From Eggerthella sinensis (GTDB lineage Bacteria; Actinomycetota; Coriobacteriia; Coriobacteriales; Eggerthellaceae): a DNA stretch of 64,000 nt. Where the stretch lies: contig NZ_PPTT01000001.1 in assembly GCF_003339815.1 (NCBI RefSeq), positions 186,001-250,000 on the forward strand. The letters run 5' to 3'. The notes beneath the pieces were generated by a model, which saw only the letters and a list, made by a program, of their open reading frames with translations, was not told the DNA's origin and searched no databases. Made by a program: the position numbers and the translations under genes. Below are positions 53,488 to 62,060 of this stretch, piece by piece; within the stretch, counting starts at the first letter, position 1, and each line of letters begins with the position of its first letter.

Positions 53488-54300
53488 CTAGTCCTGCGTC
53501 CCCGCAAGCACGCCCGCATTCGGGCTGTTGGGGTGCTCGTCGGCAACGCCGGGCGCCTCGGGCGCCTCCGCCTCGGTGGACACCACGATCTCCACGACGT
53601 CGCGCACGAAGTAGTTGGCCGGCGTCTTCGTCATCCACAGCTGGTTGTTGCCGCCGACCGAGGCCGACAGGTCCTCGTCGTTGATCTCGTAGCTGAGCAC
53701 CGCATGGCGCCCCACCACGTATCCCAGTGGAAACGTCTGCTGCGTCCCGTCGGACGACACGAACGTCACGGCGTTCGCTTCCGCCGACACGCCGGCGCGC
53801 GACAGCAGGTGCTCCACGGGAATGCCCTTCACATCCGCGGTGATGATGGCGCGCCCGCCCGCAGGGTTGCCGCCGCAGGTGCAGGTCATCACCTTGTTGA
53901 CCGATTCCTCGTTCGCAAGGTCGCCCACCGAAGCCGTGAACGCCGACTCCACGTCGCCCGTCACGGACAGCTGCCATCCCAGCGGATTGTCGGCCACGAG
54001 GGGCACCGTCGCGCCGCAGATGGCCTGCGACACGCGCTGGAAGAACGTCTTGATCACGTCGTTGGACGTGAGCGTGGTCTGGTCGTACGCGAACGTGCCC
54101 TCCACGTTGGCCGGCATGACCTGCGAGCTTTCCACCGCAGTGCCCTGCGAGGACGCCTCGGTACCGCCGGCAGCCGCCGCGCCATCGGCGGCAGGCTCGC
54201 CCGCCAACGCCACCACCGGCGTGGCGGCCATGGACGCCACCATAGTGAATCCGGCGAGGGCAGAGAGCGTGGCACGACCGTACTGCGTCGTTGTTTTCAT
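53488..54300 (-). CDS. Secreted sulfite-oxidase-like molybdopterin-domain protein
   Basis: A 270-residue protein with a Sec-type signal (cleavage after about VVALA, residue 33), an Ala/Gly/Ser linker and a molybdopterin-oxidoreductase (SUOX-like) fold. Cys140 and Cys142 (MTCTCGGN) fall where sulfite oxidases carry the Mo-ligating cysteine. Its TFAYDQTTLT segment repeats in the upstream trihaem protein (ITYDQTTLT), so the two are paralogous. It lacks the dimerisation domain, which is encoded by the next gene. ATG 54300 or 54303, after AGGGGG. Confidence 0.75.
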   Translation of the reverse strand: MKTTTQYGRATLSALAGFTMVASMAATPVVALAGEPAADGAAAAGGTEASSQGTAVESSQVMPANVEGTFAYDQTTLTSNDVIKTFFQRVSQAICGATVPLVADNPLGWQLSVTGDVESAFTASVGDLANEESVNKVMTCTCGGNPAGGRAIITADVKGIPVEHLLSRAGVSAEANAVTFVSSDGTQQTFPLGYVVGRHAVLSYEINDEDLSASVGGNNQLWMTKTPANYFVRDVVEIVVSTEAEAPEAPGVADEHPNSPNAGVLAGTQD

Positions 54301-54311
54301 CATCGTACCCC

Positions 54312-55982
54312 CTACTCTACCGTGAACATGAACTGGGTGTCGTACTGGCACACCCGGTCGGCGCCCTCGGGCGTCACGCTCGTAGTGCGGATGTCCAGCA
54401 GATACGCGCCGGGCGCGGGCGGCGTGAAGTCCATCCGCCAATACGTCCAGAAATCCGCGTTATTGTCAGGCGTATCGACAACCGTCCAGGTCGCGCCGTG
54501 GTCGAAGGAGAATTCCATCTTCTTGATGGGCTCGTCCCACGCGTCGGCATAGCCCTCGAGGTGCACGGTCTTCGCCTCTTCGTCCGACAGCACGATGCCG
54601 GTGGGATAGTTCAGGATGCCGCTGTTGGGCTTGGAGTAGATCTCGCCCGTGCGGTCGTCAGTGAACTGGCCCACGTACAGCTGCGCGTCGATCTTGTCCT
54701 CGGGCAGCGTCATGAACGTGAGGTTGGAAATGCGCTTCGTGAAGTTGCCGCCGGACGTCTTGTACACCCAGATCATGCAGGGGTAGCCCTGCGAGGGAGC
54801 CAGCAGCTCGCCGTCCATCTTCGTCACGATGAGGGCGTCGTTCTCCAGCAGCCAGTCGATGCCCATCTGCGCGTAGTCGTACCCGTCGCTGCCGATGGGG
54901 CTCACCACGTTGGCGCCCGCCTTCGGCTTCGCGTAGTCGATGATGGCCTTGAACGGGATGCCTTCCACCTCGTTCTGCATGATGGTGGCCTGGCCCACGC
55001 CGTTGATGGTGCAGTCCATCTTCATGATTTGCTTCACGGTGCCGAACTGCTGCTCAAGCTCGGGCAGCGTCATCTCGACGGGGTTCTCGCAGTCGCCGTC
55101 GATGGAGATGACCCAGTTCTCGTAGATGGACGTGTCCACCTTGGTGTCGTCGGTGAGCCATTCGCTCGGCTCGTCCTTGACGGTTTTGAAGATGCGGTTC
55201 TCGGCCGGCGTGAGCGTGGTCTGGTCGTACGTGATCGAGGCCTTCAGCTCGTCGGACGGCACGTCGGTGATGCCCTTGTACAGGTTGTACTTCACCTCGT
55301 CCCAGCGGTCGAACACGCCGGTATCGGGGTTGATGTAGTGGCACGACTGGCAGGTGCCCTCGTCGTCGTTCACGAACATGGTGCTGTTCATGTGCAGCGT
55401 GTGGATGGCGTCGGCCAGCTTGTGACCCGAGTACGAGTCGGAGTGACACGCGATGCAGTTCTGATAGCTCTGCTCGGTGGGATATCCGAAGAAGATCAGG
55501 CGATGGTACGTGGGCAGGCTCATCAGCGCGTTCTCCAGCGTGTGGCACGAGGTGCACCCGCGGTTGTCGGCGTCGAGGTACGTGTTGTTCCACCCCAGCT
55601 CATCCGTGGGAACCGGCTGCACGAGGTTGCCGTTGCGGTCGGTGTAGCGACGCGGCGTTTCGGCCTTCGCGTTCGCTTCGTTCTTCTCGGCGTTCTTGTA
55701 GAAGCCGGGCAGCGCGGCCACGTTGTCGACGAAGCGGCCCTCCGTCGGGAAGCCGCTGAACGCGGACAGCTCGTCGGTGCCGTCGCCGGCCTTCGCGCCG
55801 GTCGCTTTGTCGGCGCTCTCGGTTTTCGTGCTCGTGTCGGCGGATGTGGCCCCGTCGCTTGCCTTCGGGCTGCATCCCCAGGCTGCAAACGCCATGACCA
55901 CAGCAACCGTGACCAGCACCACCAGCGCTTTCACTCGATGTGGAGCGTGCACGGACGTGCGCTCCCCTGCGTTGTCTTTCAT
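54312..55982 (-). CDS. Trihaem cytochrome fused to a sulfite-oxidase-like molybdoprotein (lipoprotein)
   Basis: A 556-residue secreted lipoprotein (lipobox AAWGC, Cys37). Haem motifs are CTSCH 143-147, CIACH 176-180 and CQSCH 211-215; a SUOX-like molybdopterin domain follows at about 245-440 with the candidate Mo ligand Cys324 (KMDCTING), then a Mo-co dimerisation domain at about 450-556. ATG 55982 follows AAAGGAGG. It looks like a self-contained extracellular reductase or oxidase passing electrons between haems and the Mo centre. It is followed 11 bases later by its split paralogue. Confidence 0.83.
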   Translation of the reverse strand: MKDNAGERTSVHAPHRVKALVVLVTVAVVMAFAAWGCSPKASDGATSADTSTKTESADKATGAKAGDGTDELSAFSGFPTEGRFVDNVAALPGFYKNAEKNEANAKAETPRRYTDRNGNLVQPVPTDELGWNNTYLDADNRGCTSCHTLENALMSLPTYHRLIFFGYPTEQSYQNCIACHSDSYSGHKLADAIHTLHMNSTMFVNDDEGTCQSCHYINPDTGVFDRWDEVKYNLYKGITDVPSDELKASITYDQTTLTPAENRIFKTVKDEPSEWLTDDTKVDTSIYENWVISIDGDCENPVEMTLPELEQQFGTVKQIMKMDCTINGVGQATIMQNEVEGIPFKAIIDYAKPKAGANVVSPIGSDGYDYAQMGIDWLLENDALIVTKMDGELLAPSQGYPCMIWVYKTSGGNFTKRISNLTFMTLPEDKIDAQLYVGQFTDDRTGEIYSKPNSGILNYPTGIVLSDEEAKTVHLEGYADAWDEPIKKMEFSFDHGATWTVVDTPDNNADFWTYWRMDFTPPAPGAYLLDIRTTSVTPEGADRVCQYDTQFMFTVE

Positions 55983-56046
55983 TGACCCTCCTTTGCAATG
56001 AATGTGACGCGAACTCCCCCTGACTCCCCTCCTTTCTCCCGGTGAT

Positions 56047-57612
56047 TCACTCGTCTTCCGCACTGCCGCGCCGCTGAGGACCGTCCCAGTCGGCGATGGG
56101 CGTGCGGCGGTAGTCGTAATGCTCAATGTACGTTTTGTCCAACAGCGACTTCTCGTAGAAGCCCACGTCCCTGTTGTATTCCGAGGCGATGTCGTCTGGG
56201 CTCTTGAACGCGTCGCGCAGCGAGCCGTCCTCGTCGTAGTAGCGGGAGAACGCCTCGGCGCAATGCTCCTTGAGGTAGGCGAGGAACACGTCGGGGAAGT
56301 TGTCGGACGCCACGAAGAAGTGACGGATGCCGTCGTCGTGCTGCCGGAGAAACCCCTGATCGAGCAGGCGGGCGAAGTCGCTGCGTGCGCAGGGGTACGA
56401 CACGTCGTAGCGATGCGCGTGAATGCCGTACGTGAATTCGGCGTTGCTGTGGAGGATGGCCTCGAGCAGCACCTCCTTCTGCCGGAAGTTCATGCTCTCG
56501 TCCGCGTCGATGATGGCGCGGAAGCGCTCGCGGCGGCGCCCCATGCCGTCGAGCTTCGTCATGGTCCATCGCTGCTCGTCGACGACGAGCTTCACCGCCT
56601 GTTCGAAGAACCGCGTCCAGTCGAAGTAGCCGTCGCAGGCCACCACGAGGTCCTCGGGCGCGCACGGCAGGCAATGGCGGCGCTCGGCATCGTCGCCGCG
56701 CGGGTACAGCAGCTTGACCACGGGCACGTGCGCCGAGAAGTGGTAGCCCTCGCGGTGCAGCATGATGAAGTACAGCAGGTACGCCAGCACATTGTTCCCG
56801 GCGGGGAACAGGCGAAACGTCTTGAAGAAGTACAGCGCGATGAGCGCGTTCACCAGGGTATGGTTGCTGCAGCCGCCGCAGGCGCCGCGCACGGCATCGG
56901 CCGCGCAGGCGCCCAGGGCGCCGTTGCCGGGCGCCCACAGGTGCGCGCAGAACGATTCGAGCGTCTTCGCGCGCAGCTCGCCAACCGCGTTCGCCTCGTA
57001 TTGCTCGATTTCGCGCACCTCTTTGATGGAGATGCCCTCCACGAGGTCGGCGTACAGCCGCTCGATGAAGGCCGCCGAAAGGGGCTCGTCGCGGTAGCCC
57101 TCCACGGTGAGCAGGATTTTGCCCGCGTTCGACACGAGCAGCTCGATGCCGTTGACCGGCTCGCACGCCTGCACGCACACGCGCTTGAGCTGCGGCGCGT
57201 CGAGCTCGGCGTTTTCCAGCTGCACGGCGCGCACCACTTCGCCCGCGGCCAGGTTGAGCTCGAAATGCCCGCCCTCGGGATCGGTGAGGATGCGCTCGTA
57301 GTGCACGGCCAACCCCTCGTTGATCTGGAATTCCTCGAGCAGCTTGTCGAGGCGCCACGTGGGTGCGTACCAGTTGTTCGAAGTGTGCGGCGCGCCGGTG
57401 CCGTCGTCGGGCGTCGCGGTGTCGAAGGGCACCGGCAAGGCGTGGCCTTGCAGGCGGCGCAGGTTGTTGACGGTGAACCAGTACAGGGTGAGGTCCTCGG
57501 CGGACACGTCGAGCTCGGCCGCCAGCGACTCGAGCGTCTGCGCCTTGCGCGCGGCCAAGGCCAGGGCACCGCCCAGCAACGAATGATCGTCCGTCATGAG
57601 CCGATTCGCCAT
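56047..57612 (-). CDS. Protein of unknown family at the head of the molybdoprotein operon
   Basis: A 521-residue soluble protein with no signal peptide or membrane helix; I do not recognise its family. The N-terminus looks like a helix-turn-helix (SLAAELDVSAEDLTLYWF, about residues 30-47). The central part has a Cys/Gly cluster (GACAADAVRGACGGCSNHT) beside a hydrophobic helix, and several CxxC-like pairs (LPCAP). ATG 57612 after GAAGGGG; a TTG at 57675 in the same frame is less likely. It lies 64 bases upstream of the trihaem gene and may regulate or mature the molybdoproteins. Confidence 0.55.
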   Translation of the reverse strand: MANRLMTDDHSLLGGALALAARKAQTLESLAAELDVSAEDLTLYWFTVNNLRRLQGHALPVPFDTATPDDGTGAPHTSNNWYAPTWRLDKLLEEFQINEGLAVHYERILTDPEGGHFELNLAAGEVVRAVQLENAELDAPQLKRVCVQACEPVNGIELLVSNAGKILLTVEGYRDEPLSAAFIERLYADLVEGISIKEVREIEQYEANAVGELRAKTLESFCAHLWAPGNGALGACAADAVRGACGGCSNHTLVNALIALYFFKTFRLFPAGNNVLAYLLYFIMLHREGYHFSAHVPVVKLLYPRGDDAERRHCLPCAPEDLVVACDGYFDWTRFFEQAVKLVVDEQRWTMTKLDGMGRRRERFRAIIDADESMNFRQKEVLLEAILHSNAEFTYGIHAHRYDVSYPCARSDFARLLDQGFLRQHDDGIRHFFVASDNFPDVFLAYLKEHCAEAFSRYYDEDGSLRDAFKSPDDIASEYNRDVGFYEKSLLDKTYIEHYDYRRTPIADWDGPQRRGSAEDE

Positions 57613-57744
57613 GGCCCCTTCAACCCCTTCCCCGTCCTCACGTGCATATTCGCAGATGTAACTCTCGCACTTCAAGAGCCTGGGGAATGACTAGAAACTA
57701 TTTACTACCCGAGGAAAAAGGGGATTGCTTTTCGCCGCGGCACG

Positions 57745-57780
57745 AAAAAAGGGGCCCGCACGCTTCCGCGTACGGACCCC
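57745..57780 (-). terminator. Terminator of the 79-residue protein gene
   Basis: On the minus strand GGGGTCCGTACGC, GGAA loop, GCGTGCGGGCCCC and TTTTTT: a strong intrinsic terminator downstream of the stop at 57802. Confidence 0.88.
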
Positions 57781-57801
57781 ATCGTGCACACCGGGAAGGT
57801 G

Positions 57802-58041
57802 TTACTCTTTGCCGCCGAAGATGTTGCCCAGCAGGCCGCTGAGCTGGTCGACGATGTCGCCGCCCTTTTCCTGCACCTGCGCCAGCACGCCCTCGGCCAC
57901 CGCGGCGATGTCGGTCTCGCCCAGCGAGTGGCCCGTGACCTTCTCGATGGCTGCGCCCGGATCGGCCATAAGCTCCTGCACGATCTCAGGGGCGTTCTGA
58001 GCCTCGCTCACAACCTTGTCGATGATGGCTTGGATGTCCAT
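57802..58041 (-). CDS. Small acidic protein of unknown function
   Basis: A 79-residue protein (MDIQAIIDKVVSEAQNAPEI start; ends LSGLLGNIFGGKE). ATG 58041 has AAAGGA upstream, and a strong terminator follows, so it is a real monocistronic gene. It is mostly amphipathic helix with a Gly-rich end and no cysteine or membrane segment. Similar small proteins occur in Coriobacteriia; the role is unknown. Confidence 0.72.
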   Translation of the reverse strand: MDIQAIIDKVVSEAQNAPEIVQELMADPGAAIEKVTGHSLGETDIAAVAEGVLAQVQEKGGDIVDQLSGLLGNIFGGKE

Positions 58042-58170
58042 GGTGGTCCTTTCGCGTCGATGCATTCCGTGCGACCAGTATACCCAGCGCGCCGCCCGCT
58101 CACCCACCCCAACCCCCAGCTGCAATCAAGAGTTGAGGGAAGCCGGGACATGCCGCCGAGTCGCGGGCGC

Positions 58171-58866
58171 TCAATCGCCCAGACGGTAGCCGAACCGCCA
58201 CACGGTTTGCAGATACACGGGGTTCGACGGGTCGCGCTCGATCTTTTCGCGAATGCGGCGCACGTACACCGGAATGCTGATGGAACCCGTTTCGTACTCC
58301 TCGCCCCAGATGTTCTCGATCAGATCTTCCCGCGTGAACACCTTGCCGGGGTTGTCGGCCATGAGCGCCAAAATCTGAAACTCCTTCGGCGTCAAGCTGA
58401 TCACGCGATCCCCAACCAACACCTCGCAGCGGCGCGGGTCAATCGTCAAATCGCCGATCTGCACCCGCCGCATGAGGACGGGGGCTTCCGTGCCGTCGCT
58501 GCGCGAGCGCCGCCGCAACAACGCCTCGACGCGCAGGAGCAGCTCTTCGTCGTTGAACGGCTTGACCACGTAATCGTCGGCACCCGCCCGAAAACCGCTC
58601 TTTTTGTCCACGATGTCGCCCTTCGCCGACAGCATAAGGACAGGCGTGTCAGGAAGCACGTCGCGAATCTCGGCGCATACCTCGAATCCGTCGAGGCGCG
58701 GCATCATCACATCGAGGATGGCCACGTCGGGCCGCTCGCGGCGAAACACCTCGACAGCCTCTTTGCCATCGTGGGCAATGCATACCTCGTAGCCGGCATC
58801 CCGCAGGATGATCTCGAGAGCATCGCACAAACTTTGCTCGTCGTCCGCCAACATCACCTTCGCCAT
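58171..58866 (-). CDS. OmpR-family response regulator (nrfA-linked)
   Basis: A 231-residue response regulator: receiver domain with acidic pair Asp8/Asp9, phospho-acceptor Asp52 (ILDVMMPRLDG) and KPF lysine, then an OmpR/PhoB winged helix ending TVWRFGYRLGD. ATG 58866 has GGGGAG upstream, 19 bases after the kinase stop. Partner of the haem-sensor kinase next to it; targets may include nrfA. Confidence 0.92.
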   Translation of the reverse strand: MAKVMLADDEQSLCDALEIILRDAGYEVCIAHDGKEAVEVFRRERPDVAILDVMMPRLDGFEVCAEIRDVLPDTPVLMLSAKGDIVDKKSGFRAGADDYVVKPFNDEELLLRVEALLRRRSRSDGTEAPVLMRRVQIGDLTIDPRRCEVLVGDRVISLTPKEFQILALMADNPGKVFTREDLIENIWGEEYETGSISIPVYVRRIREKIERDPSNPVYLQTVWRFGYRLGD

Positions 58867-58885
58867 CGAGCTCCCCTTTCCTTCA

Positions 58886-60361
58886 TCACGACAGCTCGTC
58901 CGTCTCGGACGTTTCCACCGACACCACCGGAACCACGACGGAAAACACGCTGCCCTCACCCACCACGCTTGCGATGCGCACCGAGCCGCCCAGCTTCTCC
59001 GCAAGGCTCCGCACGAGGAACAGCCCCAATCCGCTGCCACCTGACGAAGCGGCTCCCTGCGTCGTCGCCTGGCTGAACTTGTCGAACACGCTCTCGAAGT
59101 CCTGCGGTGCAATGCCGATGCCCGTATCGGCCACATCGATGGCAACGGCACTTCCCCCGTCGATCAACCGGGCGCTCACCGAAACCGATCCGCCCGGCTC
59201 GGTGAACTTGAGCGCGTTACTGACAAGGTTCAGAATAATCTTGCGCAGCGCCTCCCAGTCCGACCGCATGACGGGAATATCGGGGTCCACCGCTTTCGCA
59301 AGCTCGATGCCCTGCTTGATGGCCAGCGGTTCGGCCACCGCGAACACCGCATTCAGCACGTCCACCAGGTCGACGTCCTCGGTTTGCACCTCGAAGCGAC
59401 CCGCCTCCAGGCGCGCCACGTCAATGGTGTTGTTCACCATGCCCAACAGCACCACGCTGTTCTCCTTGATCTCGCGAACGAGTTTCGCCTCGTCAGGGTC
59501 CTTCGTGTCCGCCGAACGCTCCCAGATGTCGGTGAACGCGATGATGGATGAAAGCGGCGTACGCAGTTCGTGACTCATGATGGCCAAGAAGTTGGACTTC
59601 TCCTCGTTTTCGTTTTGCAGCTGCACGTTCGCGCGCTCGAGCGGCACCGCCACCCACCGGCGCAATGCAAACGCCACCACGATCACAATGGCTGCGGCCA
59701 GGCAGAAGAAGAACGCGAGCGAGCCCATCAGCTCCGAGCGGGCCTCGGTCTCGTACACGCTAAGCGGGATGATCATGCTCACCGCACCCGCCACATCGCC
59801 CTGCGCCATACCCTCTTTCAGGAAGCCCGTCACATCCTGTTCGCCGGCGGGCTCGCCGTGGCATTGCAGGCAATTGCGTTTGATGACCAGCGCGGAAGAG
59901 TAGCGAAACGAGGGTTCTCCGTCCACGATTGCGGTTTCGTAGTGCTCAGTCGCTTCGCCGGACTCGAACCGCTCGAGCGCTTCGGCTTCGAAATCGTCGG
60001 GCTCATCGGTGCTCGACCGCGGGTCCTCGCGCACGTAGCGAATGACGTAGCCTTCGGAATCGCGCGTGAACCGCTTCGCGATGGCCTTTCCGGCGACGGA
60101 GCAGTACACGCCCTTGAAGCTGTACGAGCCGTCGTCGTTCACGTTGATGAGCGTCTGCGCATCGTCGACGTAGTCCCACACGGCCTGCATTTCCACGTTG
60201 AGCGTTCGCGCCTCGGCCAGCACCTTGCTGCGAACAGCATCTTCTTGGGACGATTGAGACCAAGCTAGGTACAAGCCGGCAGCGACGGCCACCACGGCCA
60301 CCGCCAAACAGGCCACCCGCATCGACAGACCTCGCATGCTGTATCCTCGGGTTCGTCCCAT
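58886..60361 (-). CDS. Haem-binding (DUF3365/Tll0287-like) sensor histidine kinase
   Basis: A 491-residue membrane kinase. Transmembrane helices at about 15-34 and 212-234 flank an outside-facing sensor that holds a c-type haem motif, CLQCH 164-168, within a DUF3365/Tll0287-like domain. HisKA follows with phospho-acceptor His264 (MSHELRTPLS), then HATPase (NLVSNALKF, GSGLGLFLV). ATG 60361 after GAGGGGGTAGG. The haem suggests sensing of redox state, NO or nitrite. It lies downstream of nrfA, behind a terminator. Confidence 0.9.
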   Translation of the reverse strand: MGRTRGYSMRGLSMRVACLAVAVVAVAAGLYLAWSQSSQEDAVRSKVLAEARTLNVEMQAVWDYVDDAQTLINVNDDGSYSFKGVYCSVAGKAIAKRFTRDSEGYVIRYVREDPRSSTDEPDDFEAEALERFESGEATEHYETAIVDGEPSFRYSSALVIKRNCLQCHGEPAGEQDVTGFLKEGMAQGDVAGAVSMIIPLSVYETEARSELMGSLAFFFCLAAAIVIVVAFALRRWVAVPLERANVQLQNENEEKSNFLAIMSHELRTPLSSIIAFTDIWERSADTKDPDEAKLVREIKENSVVLLGMVNNTIDVARLEAGRFEVQTEDVDLVDVLNAVFAVAEPLAIKQGIELAKAVDPDIPVMRSDWEALRKIILNLVSNALKFTEPGGSVSVSARLIDGGSAVAIDVADTGIGIAPQDFESVFDKFSQATTQGAASSGGSGLGLFLVRSLAEKLGGSVRIASVVGEGSVFSVVVPVVSVETSETDELS

Positions 60362-60461
60362 CCTACCCCCTCGCGAAGAGGCCCGACGTCGCGGGCGCGC
60401 TTCCAATCCCCTGCGGAGATTCTATCGGCGAATCCCGCATCACGCAAATGCCCCCTCACCC

Positions 60462-60497
60462 GAAAACGGAACGGCGCCTTGCAGGAGCGCCGTTCCG
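60462..60497 (-). terminator. nrfA terminator
   Basis: On the minus strand GGAACGGCGC, 9-base loop, GCGCCGTTCC, then GTTTTCG. It follows the nrfA stop by about 27 bases and may partly isolate nrfA from the kinase gene. Confidence 0.82.
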
Positions 60498-60523
60498 CGA
60501 GGGAGGGTATCGTGTGTCCGAAC

Positions 60524-61876
60524 TTACCCGAGACTCGTCGCAATGCCGTCGAGCAGGTTTCCGGCCTGAGCGTAGTAGTTCTGCGTGGCCATCGGGTTGT
60601 GCACAACCTTCGATCCGTCGGCGCGCCCGCCCTTGGTGGCATGGTAGTAGGCTTCAGCCAGGGAGTAGTCGTCGCGCGCCTGCTGCAGCACGGCCTCATC
60701 GGTGCCGCCATTTTGGTTGGCGTCCTTGATAAGCGCGTAGGCAGCCTCGAACTTGACGTCAAGCTCGGCAATGGTGGCAGCAGCCTCGGCCTGCTTAGCC
60801 TGCACCATGTCCACCATGTCTGCGGTGGACGAGATGCCCTGCTTCTCGTGGCAAGTCAGGCAGTACTCCAACGCGGTCTCGTTTTCGAGGGGAGACGCAG
60901 AGGCGTTGTGGTAGGTGTACGTGGCCCCCGATGCGTCGTCGGTTGTTTCGGGCATGTGGCAGTCGATGCAGGTGAGGCCGAGCTCGCCCATGACGCTGCC
61001 CTGCAAAAATTCCACGTCGGGATGGTCGAGACAGCTCAGCTCGATGCCGGTATCCTCGTCAACGGTGTAAATGCCGTCTTCCATAGCCGCATGGTACAGC
61101 GACTCCACGTCGAACCCGTACTGATAGGGGCTGAACGAATCCATCGCGTCCTGATCGGTGATGCGCGAACGGTAATCGAGCGAGTTGTGGCACTGACCGC
61201 ACACGCGCTCGCCCGGGTCGAGCAGGTCGAACGATTCGCGAGCAAGCTGCGTCCAGTACGTCAGCTGCGCATCAGGAGCGTTCGTCGCCGGGTCCCCGTC
61301 GTGGCACGTGCCGCAGTTCCACACTTGGCCGTTGAGGGAGTCGATGAATTCCGGCGTCATCTTCTCGGTGAACACGCCCGCGCCGTTCTCGTTGTACACG
61401 GTGTTGAACTCGGATGACTTGCAGGCGAAGCAACCTTGGCGCTCGCGCGTGCCCGACAAATCGTCAAGTTGGCTGTCTTCGACCACCCATTGCTTGCTTG
61501 CGGAATCGTACTTCAAGCCGCTGACGATCACCTCGCCGTCGTCGTACGTGCCGTATGGATTGACCAGCTTGGTATCGGTCTGTCCATCGGCGCGCTCGAC
61601 GCGCACGGCAGGCGCCAACAACTTCTGCTTGAGGGCGTAGTGGCCTTCGTACTTGCCGCTCTTGATGGTTTCTTCCGCGTACGAGCCGTATTGGAGCGGG
61701 TAGCGGGAACCCCATTCCTCCATAGTTGCGGCATCCGCTTCCTGCGTTGCCGCCTCCGCTGCGCCGCTTTCGGCCTTTGACTGGCTGGGCGCACACCCCA
61801 CGAGCGCGCCCACCACCCCGATGGCCGTGCACAGCGACACGATGGACACCCCGGTGAACAGCTTTTTTCTATCCAT
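60524..61876 (-). CDS. nrfA: Ammonia-forming cytochrome c nitrite reductase, lipoprotein form
   Basis: Six-electron reduction of nitrite to ammonium. The 450-residue protein has the diagnostic catalytic-haem motif CFACK (149-153) with lysine ligand, and four CxxCH haems: CGTCH 188-192, CGQCH 226-230, CIDCH 303-307, CLTCH 339-343. The DHPDVEF segment (His285) matches the active-site His region. A lipobox (LVGC, Cys28) replaces the cleavable signal of proteobacterial NrfA, tethering it outside the membrane. No nrfH, nrfB or assembly gene is adjacent. AGGAGG lies 4 bases before the ATG. Confidence 0.95.
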   Translation of the reverse strand: MDRKKLFTGVSIVSLCTAIGVVGALVGCAPSQSKAESGAAEAATQEADAATMEEWGSRYPLQYGSYAEETIKSGKYEGHYALKQKLLAPAVRVERADGQTDTKLVNPYGTYDDGEVIVSGLKYDSASKQWVVEDSQLDDLSGTRERQGCFACKSSEFNTVYNENGAGVFTEKMTPEFIDSLNGQVWNCGTCHDGDPATNAPDAQLTYWTQLARESFDLLDPGERVCGQCHNSLDYRSRITDQDAMDSFSPYQYGFDVESLYHAAMEDGIYTVDEDTGIELSCLDHPDVEFLQGSVMGELGLTCIDCHMPETTDDASGATYTYHNASASPLENETALEYCLTCHEKQGISSTADMVDMVQAKQAEAAATIAELDVKFEAAYALIKDANQNGGTDEAVLQQARDDYSLAEAYYHATKGGRADGSKVVHNPMATQNYYAQAGNLLDGIATSLG

Positions 61877-61915
61877 ATCTCCTCCTATCGGATCCCTCTC
61901 GCATCCTCGAGGACC

Positions 61916-61944
61916 ATACTACGCACCGCGCCCGTCCTATCCAA
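61916..61944 (-). promoter_or_regulatory. nrfA promoter
   Basis: TTGGAT (61939-61944) and TAGTAT (61916-61921) on the minus strand, 17-bp spacer, about 40 bases before the nrfA start. Confidence 0.68.
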
Positions 61945-62060
61945 TTGACCTACCATAGCGTTCCGATTGCGATTTATTCATGGTTGGCACTCGAACGGGC
62001 TGACGTGCGATACTCTTTTGGTAACGCATTTGGCTCACGTTTTCGATTGCGAGGAATCAC

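Noticed and set aside
53199-54300. Sequencing frameshift or pseudogene explanation for the split sulfite-oxidase-like protein
   Set aside because: Both parts have their own start and a good ribosome binding site (AGGAGG before the second), separated by stop plus 10 bases, and the domain boundary falls cleanly at the break. A true fission is more likely, though relatives should be checked.
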